Shown here: positions 59,041 to 64,000 of the stretch, piece by piece
How the letters are laid out: each line of letters starts with the position of its first letter
How positions within the stretch are numbered: position 1 is the first letter of the stretch
NCBI RefSeq assembly: GCF_000003195.3
Contig: NC_012878.2
Location: 5,212,462-5,276,461, forward strand
Origin: Sorghum bicolor
Taxonomy: Eukaryota > Streptophyta > Magnoliopsida > Poales > Poaceae
DNA: 64,000 bases
Direction of reading: 5' to 3'
Notes under the pieces: generated by a model
Database searches by the model: none
What the model saw: only the letters and a program-made list of their open reading frames with translations
Told to the model about the DNA's origin: nothing
Position numbers and translations under genes: made by a program

Positions 59041-60430
59041 CCTCCCCCTACTGTTCATCATAGTAATGAAGGTACTCAATGCTATGAACTCCGAGGCGAA
59101 TCGGCGTGGAATGCTCTCTTCGCTACTGGGCAACCTAATCAAATTCAGATCATCAGTCTTTGTCGATGACCTGGTGCTATTCGTACTGCCAAAGCAACAA
59201 GACTTCCATTGTATCTGGGAGGTCCTTGAAGTCTTTGTAGGCGCTTTGGGACTACTCAGTAATAACCTAGAAAAGTGCCTAATCACCGATTCGTTGCCAA
59301 GGGTGCGAGACCACTTATCACCTGCTCACTTTGTGTGTCTTCACGCATGAAGTTTGGTGTCAAGTTCTGCGCCATGTACACCTTGGTTGGTTGGCACCGA
59401 GGGTGGATGATGAGCTTCTGCGCCATGTACAATTTATATTAGTAATTTATAAGTTTATCATAACTAGATAAAGACTACCTAGCTAGTAGGAGTATCTGTT
59501 ATGCCTATTGTCGAAAATTAATAAAGAGAAAAATATACAATTTCATATAAATTATTTTATGAGTCAAAGGTATTAAACAAAAACTAATGCTTATGTATCC
59601 TAAGATACTATCTCGTGCGAGAGCATAGGTTAATGGACTAGTATATAATAAATAAAAACTAAATGCCCATGTATCCTTATATAGTAGCCTGTACGAGAGC
59701 ATGAGGTTGATGGACTAGTACATAATAAGCACATCCCATAAATCCAAAGCAGAAAGGAAGAAATGTGGCCAAGCTTCTCCGTCAGGTCGGCATATCTGGC
59801 GCTGCACATCGGCTCACACCCCATCCCGGGATGCGTGCGAGTCTGGGAAGTGTGGGCGCCGCTTCGCATCAAGCTATTCCTCTGGCTGACCTTGCGCAGA
59901 CGCCACTGGACAGCGGATAGACGCCATCGCCACGGACTAGAAGCTCACGACGCCTGCTTCCTGTGTAACCAGCAGGCAGAAACGATTGATCACATCATTG
60001 TCCAATGCCCCTTCGCACGACAGCTTTGGGTCGAAGCAGCGGCGGCTCTGGGAGGTCAGGTACAGCAACAGCCGGATGGGACCATGGTAGAGTGGTGGGG
60101 AACTTGGCGGGTGCTATGGCCGACGGCCTACGCCAAGGGAGCGGACACCATGTTTGCGCTAATAGCATGGGAGCTCTGGAAGGAACGCAACGCGAGGTGT
60201 TTCCGCGGAGCAACGACCCAGCTAGACGCGCTCAAGGCACTGATTAAGCATCAAGCAGAGCTTTGAATTGTGGCCGGCACTAAGCACTTAGGGAGGTTCC
60301 TCCAGCGAGTAATAGCCTAAGTCCTTGTAGGGGGGGGACAGGGCGTGCTCGTTTTCAAACCGCCCACTTGTACTTCAACTTCTTTCTCCTTAATGAAAAT
60401 ACGCGCAAGCCTTTTGCGTGATTGAGAAAA
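59041..60430 (+). pseudogene. Fragments of an L1-type LINE: reverse transcriptase scrap and zf-RVT C-terminus
   Basis: 59066-59350 encodes a reverse transcriptase piece around FVDDLVLFVLPKQQ, the catalytic box. After an unrelated insert, 59763-60266 encodes the zinc-binding zf-RVT domain (APLRIKLFLWLTLRRRHWTA, CFLCNQQAETIDHIIVQCPF) and AWELWKERNARCF. The 3' UTR (cttagggaggttcctcc ... gtccttgtag) runs to an A-tail near 60425-60433. Missing RT segments and the lack of ORF1 show a dead copy. Confidence 0.83.
59585..59735. repeat. About 77-bp direct repeat within the LINE remains
   Basis: 'gcgagagcataggttaatgg' and 'acgagagcatgaggttgatg' head two related units, each ending 'actagtaxataataa'. Confidence 0.7.
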
Positions 60431-60612
60431 AAAGAACAAGAGGAGAATGCACTCCCAAATAATTAACTTTCTGAAAGAGAGGAGACGCACCAGTCCCAGA
60501 GGAAGCAGAACAAAGTAAGACATTACCGGTGTCCGAATGAACTGCCGAATAATTTACTTTGAAAACAGAGGAGACCCAGACCCAGAGCAAGCAGAAGAGA
60601 GGAAAACATTAC

Positions 60613-60870
60613 CGGTGTTCAAGGAGGCTGCTTCAACAGCCGTGGCACTAGGACCAGCGTGGTCGTCGTGCAAGGAAAGGGCGTTGAAGGCGCTGCTGAA
60701 TGCATTTGCATGGTCGTCATGTTGCGACGGCTGGTAACAGTCCACTGCCTGTTGTTCAGGTTCAGCGCTGGGAGGCGATCTGGAACACGGCGGCACGAAT
60801 GCCCCCACATGTTGCTGAGGAGCAGCAATGAGTCGAGGCCCCAGACCATCAAAACGATTAAAGTTTAAGC
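60613..60870 (-). pseudogene. Decayed paralogue of the 61801-62049 exon module
   Basis: The translation shares EAxFVPPC, SRSPPxAEPEQ, HDDxANAFSSAF and SATAVEAASxNTG with the 61801-62049 exon and ends at the same donor context (gaacacc-G-GTAATG). The upstream acceptor present in the partner is missing through a small deletion, so this copy is probably not spliced. Confidence 0.6.
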
Positions 60871-60939
60871 CAACAGCATTGTCATGTTTTTGTTAGAACA
60901 TGGACCGTGTAAGCATGCGACATTAGTACGTACATACGA

Positions 60940-61272
60940 AGCTGAAGGGAACAGTTTAGCTGAAGGAACTCCTCCAATGCCTGCATGTTTTTAATTCCAC
61001 TGGGAAAGCAGTTTAGCTGAAACAGGAGGCTGACAAGTCTTTTTCGTCCAACTATAGATGTTGGTAATTGGTAATTGGATTATGCCACAGCCCCACAAGT
61101 TAAGTGTTTCCAAATACTGTAGCGCTCCGATCTCTTCTGGAAGCTCAGTTATCGATGTACCACTTAGGCTCAAATACCTCAGCTGGAGTAATTCCCCAAT
61201 GTTAGCAAGATGATGGTTTTTTAATAATCCGTCCAAAGATTTAATAAGGAACATAAAGTCAGTCTCTAACAT
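60940..61272 (-). pseudogene. Truncated NLR leucine-rich-repeat fragment
   Basis: The minus strand reads LANIGELLQLRYLSLSGTSI, then TELPEEIGALQYLETLNLWG, standard LRR units of CC-NB-LRR proteins. A short stretch follows, and near 60985-60970 it reaches MQALEEF, matching MQALEM at the far right end of the window. No NB-ARC domain is adjacent. It looks like a tandem copy of the NLR gene with a large internal deletion. Confidence 0.72.
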
Positions 61273-61800
61273 TCACAAATCAATGAATATATCCAAACAA
61301 TACAGATCCACTCCTAGTATTTAGACCAAATTTCAACATAAGGATTAACAAAGTTTACTGCCGAAACGAAGAGAGGCAAGTGAATAAGTGGCAGCAGAGG
61401 TTGGCACTTGGCAGACGCTGCTGACCACTGCAAGTACATGCATGATCGAGGTGATGATGGAGCTGCAGAGCGACGAGGTTATTGATCACTTCACTGTTGT
61501 TCCTGACGACCTCCTCCTTCTTGGGATGATGAAGATCCTACATAAAAGCCTCATTGTTTGAGTTTCTGCCAGAAGACTAGCTTACTTATCAGAAAAGGTA
61601 CCATGGAAGTCCACTTTTGAGGAAGTCCTCTGAAAGTTTCAAATGGACACAATATTTTTCTGTTCTCATCCCATAAGTCAGAAACCGTAAGGAAGAAATG
61701 AGGCCAGTAACATTCAGAAACAAAAGGAGAATGAACTGCCAAATAATTTACTTTCAAAACAGAGGAGACCCAGAGCAAGCAGAAGAGAGGAAAACATTAC

Positions 61801-62049
61801 CAGTGTTCGAGGAGGCTGCTTCAACAGCCGTGGCACTGTGACCAGGGACAGGGTGGTCGTTGCCCAAGGAAAGCCTGTCGAAGGCGCTGCTGAAGGCATT
61901 TGCTAGATCGTCATGTTGTTCAGGTTCAGCCTTGGGAGGTGATCTGGAACTGAATGTGAAGCACGGCGGCACGAATGCCTCCTGTTTCTGAGCAGCAGGA
62001 GCAGCAATGAGTCGAGGCCCCAGAACAGCAGAGATTGTTGGGGCAGCCC
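61801..62049 (-). CDS. Exon-like module downstream of the NLR gene
   Basis: Bounded by an acceptor (tttttcag, 62051-62050) and a donor (GT at 61800-61799), 249 nt in a multiple of three. It reads AAPTISAVLGPRLIAAPAAQ, then FVPPCFTFSSRSPPKAEPEQ and NAFSSAFDRLSLGNDH. It is Ser/Pro/Ala-rich with no recognised domain. It may be a 3' exon of the NLR gene or belong to a separate gene. Confidence 0.5.
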
Positions 62050-62270
62050 CTGAAAAATGGTTAAAATGTAAGCCAACAGCATTGTCAAGTTTCTGTTAGA
62101 ACATGGACACTAGAACATATGAAGGGTTTTTTAGAAAATGGAATTGTTTCCGGTCTCGCAACCACACACAGCCAAGTTTAGAACATACAAAGCTGAAGGA
62201 ATAATCAAATTGGACGCACCCTGGACCAGTTGTTTGGTAGGAAAAAAATACATATATATACTGTGCGTAC

Positions 62271-62531
62271 CTGGTGTTCCCTTGGCATGATCAGGAATAA
62301 CTGGTGCACCCTGAACCAATTCTCGTCCATGGACTATGGCGGCGCCTTGGCGAGCTTTCGATCGGTGCCGTCGCTGTCCATGTCGATGGCCAAGCTCAAA
62401 AGAGGCGCCATGTCGATGGTAAGGTTGATGGTGGATGGTGAAGGAGAGGTCCGTGGGTAGTGGCAGTGCTGCAGTCAACCACTGTCCGTTGTTGTCATCC
62501 GTGGTGGAGGAGCACATCCTGTCATCACCAC
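62271..62531 (-). CDS. Second exon-like module downstream of the NLR gene
   Basis: Bounded by an acceptor (tttgcag, 62533-62532) and a donor (GT at 62270-62269), 261 nt. It reads DRMCSSTTDDNNGQWLTAAL, then HGRELVQGAPVIPDHAKGTP. The RELVQGAP motif also occurs near the end of the LRR reading frame (RRELVQGAPLI), in a matching nucleotide context (gaattggttcagggtgcacc), so the segments share ancestry. Confidence 0.5.
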
Positions 62532-62534
62532 CTG

Positions 62535-62880
62535 CAAATTTGCATAAACCGAGGGTGAGTGGTATCAGTAAAGGAGATGAAAAACCTCAATGACAAAGAA
62601 GAGAGAAGTTGGGATGCATGGAGTACTGGTTTTGTTTCGGATAAAGAACCCAAACTTTATATTACCTTCCATAATGACATATATGGATAGGTTGAATGCA
62701 AACTTAGGAGGTTACATTTCCTGATCTCTCTTCTTTAATTATAGTGTGATCATATTTTTTCCTTAGTTGGCTCTTTAATTAATGAACATAAAAATCACGT
62801 AGTTTCTTGGTTGAGATCATCACTGCCCTAAAACGCACCCTGGAATAATTGTTTGGTAAGCATAAATGGTGCACCCTGAA
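62535..62880. other. Spacer between NLR frame end and exon module
   Basis: AT-rich DNA with no gene, except for a direct-repeat unit 'ttgtttggtaagcataaatg' at about 62849 that recurs at about 62959. Confidence 0.5.
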
Positions 62881-62881
62881 G

Positions 62882-62935
62882 TTCCCTTGACGCTTGAGGT
62901 ATTATATGCATATAATACCTCGAGCGTCAAGGGAA
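62882..62935. repeat. 54-bp near-perfect palindrome at the end of the NLR frame
   Basis: 27-bp arms meet at 62908/62909 (centre ATTATATGCATATAAT). Only one position per arm fails to match (GCTTGAGG against CCTCGAGC). It overlaps the stop codon of the minus-strand LRR frame. Confidence 0.9.
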
Positions 62936-64000
62936 AAATTGTTCCCTGGAATAATTAATTGTTTGGTAAGCATAAATGCATATAATAAGTGGTGCACCCT
63001 GAACCAATTCCCGGCGAGCTTCCAATCGGCGCCGTTTCTGATCATGATCAACCATACCTCGAGTGCAGACGACGACATTGTCTTCTTGTTCCGACTCGTC
63101 TTCTTGTTCCGACTCGTCTTCGTTTAGAATACAGTTACAACCAATATGGAGATGTGGATTCGGGTGGTTGTCAAGTCCTTCCTTAATGGCATCTTGTACA
63201 CGCAAACCATTAAGTTTGGTGCCGAATATATAAAACTCGATCTCGGTGAGTTTGGAGAGATGCTTGAGACCAAAATCAAGATGGCCATTACTCACAGAAA
63301 TTGTTATATCTGCATCAAAGTCAATATGGAGTACTTCCAGCTCTGGCATGGATCCAGCTTCAAACGTCAGCATGGGGATACTGTGACGGACAAACCGTAA
63401 CCCTATTATTGCCACTCTGAAATGCCTCAAGCTTCTGTATCCATACCTGTTGCTGACCACAAGTCGTTGTTTGTCAGTCCAGTGTACACCTTCAACGTTG
63501 TTTATTATCTCCAGTGTTAGATGGACAAGAGCTGGTAGGTCACCAAGAATGCAATGACTTTCCTCGCCCAAATTCTTTATTCTCAGCATTAATTCTTCTA
63601 TGTTGACAAGTGACTTCATCCATCTTGGCACCCTTGACATGGGAAACACCATGAAAACAAGCTTTCTTAGGCTAGGAGAGCACCACGGCACCTCAAGGAT
63701 GGCGTCAACTCCATCAAAGATGACAGCATGCCCTGCTTCTCCACCTAACATATTTTGCATAACACCCACGTCCCCCAAAAATACGTCTAAAGTATGAAGC
63801 TTACTTAGCCGACGAATAGAAGCCATCTTTTTTATAAGATCCACGTAGTTTTCCTCGTCAATAATACCAGAATTGGAAATGAGTAACATAGTAATAGCCA
63901 GATGCCTCATCTCGGTTAAATCGCCAATTTCTTCAAAATAAATAGCAGCTGCATTCATGTCAAGGTATCCTGTATATAACATTTCCAATGCCTGCATGTT
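62927..64000 (-). CDS. NLR disease-resistance protein, C-terminal LRR part (partial)
   Basis: The frame is open from the window edge to a TGA at 62927; 356 residues are visible from the Met at 63997. It shows CNL-type LRRs: FEEIGDLTEMRHLAITMLLI, IKKMASIRRLSKLHTLDVFL, CSPSLRKLVFMVFPMSRVPR, SLVNIEELMLRIKNLGEE, LPALVHLTLEII and LKHLSKLTEIEFYIFG. The gene continues beyond 64000, where NB-ARC and coiled-coil domains should lie. NLRs detect pathogen effectors inside the cell. The tail has two acidic repeats EDESEQ and a basic KRRRLEARRELVQGA. The last about 20 residues may be read-through of an intron, given the exon modules that follow. Confidence 0.85.
   Translation of the reverse strand, partial: NMQALEMLYTGYLDMNAAAIYFEEIGDLTEMRHLAITMLLISNSGIIDEENYVDLIKKMASIRRLSKLHTLDVFLGDVGVMQNMLGGEAGHAVIFDGVDAILEVPWCSPSLRKLVFMVFPMSRVPRWMKSLVNIEELMLRIKNLGEESHCILGDLPALVHLTLEIINNVEGVHWTDKQRLVVSNRYGYRSLRHFRVAIIGLRFVRHSIPMLTFEAGSMPELEVLHIDFDADITISVSNGHLDFGLKHLSKLTEIEFYIFGTKLNGLRVQDAIKEGLDNHPNPHLHIGCNCILNEDESEQEDESEQEDNVVVCTRGMVDHDQKRRRLEARRELVQGAPLIICIYAYQTINYSREQFFP

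Overview
This is nuclear plant DNA, almost certainly from a grass of the Andropogoneae (sorghum is my best guess). The evidence is GC-rich first exons next to AT-rich intergenic DNA, dense Stowaway, Tourist-like and hAT MITEs, En/Spm (CACTA) elements, a gypsy LTR retrotransposon, a Helitron end with the grass-type terminal hairpin, and plant-specific families (FBD-type F-box, PDIL2-1, NLR). The species call is inference. Exon coordinates were set by hand from GT/AG sites and reading-frame continuity.

Layout. 1-1515: long inverted-repeat element holding a Stowaway MITE. 1613-8797: an F-box gene split in its first exon by a 5.6-kb gypsy element (1792-7427). 9219-13524: a CACTA element with both ends and a dead transposase. 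14669-18991: a second CACTA with an open 1147-aa transposase but only one visible end. 19612-22400: a conserved plant gene of unknown function. 23231-26946 (minus): PDIL2-1, an ER protein disulfide isomerase. 30994-34941 (plus): ERDJ3B, an ER-lumenal J-protein, head-to-head with PDIL2-1, with a plant unfolded-protein-response element in its promoter. 35.6-51.9 kb: repeat-rich DNA with a SINE, a tRNA-Asn gene, Stowaway and hAT MITEs, a LINE 3' fragment and a few exon-like scraps. 52017-53605 (minus): an intact twin of the broken F-box gene. 53.76-56.07 kb: a MITE that received both a Helitron and a Mutator-like element. 57791-58769: a gene with a cathepsin-propeptide-like domain. 59.0-60.4 kb: LINE remains. 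60.5-64.0 kb (minus): the 3' part of an NLR resistance gene that runs off the window, and a collapsed tandem copy of it.

Two biological themes stand out. PDIL2-1 and ERDJ3B both act in ER protein folding and share one divergent intergenic region, where MITEs crowd the PDIL2-1 side and stress-response motifs lie on the ERDJ3B side. The F-box pair is a natural knockout: an inverted duplication 43 kb apart in which one copy is interrupted with its frame otherwise preserved and the other is intact. No clearly new molecular system was found. The best leads are the complementary CACTA pair, the NLR downstream exon modules and the repeated nesting of small transposons.
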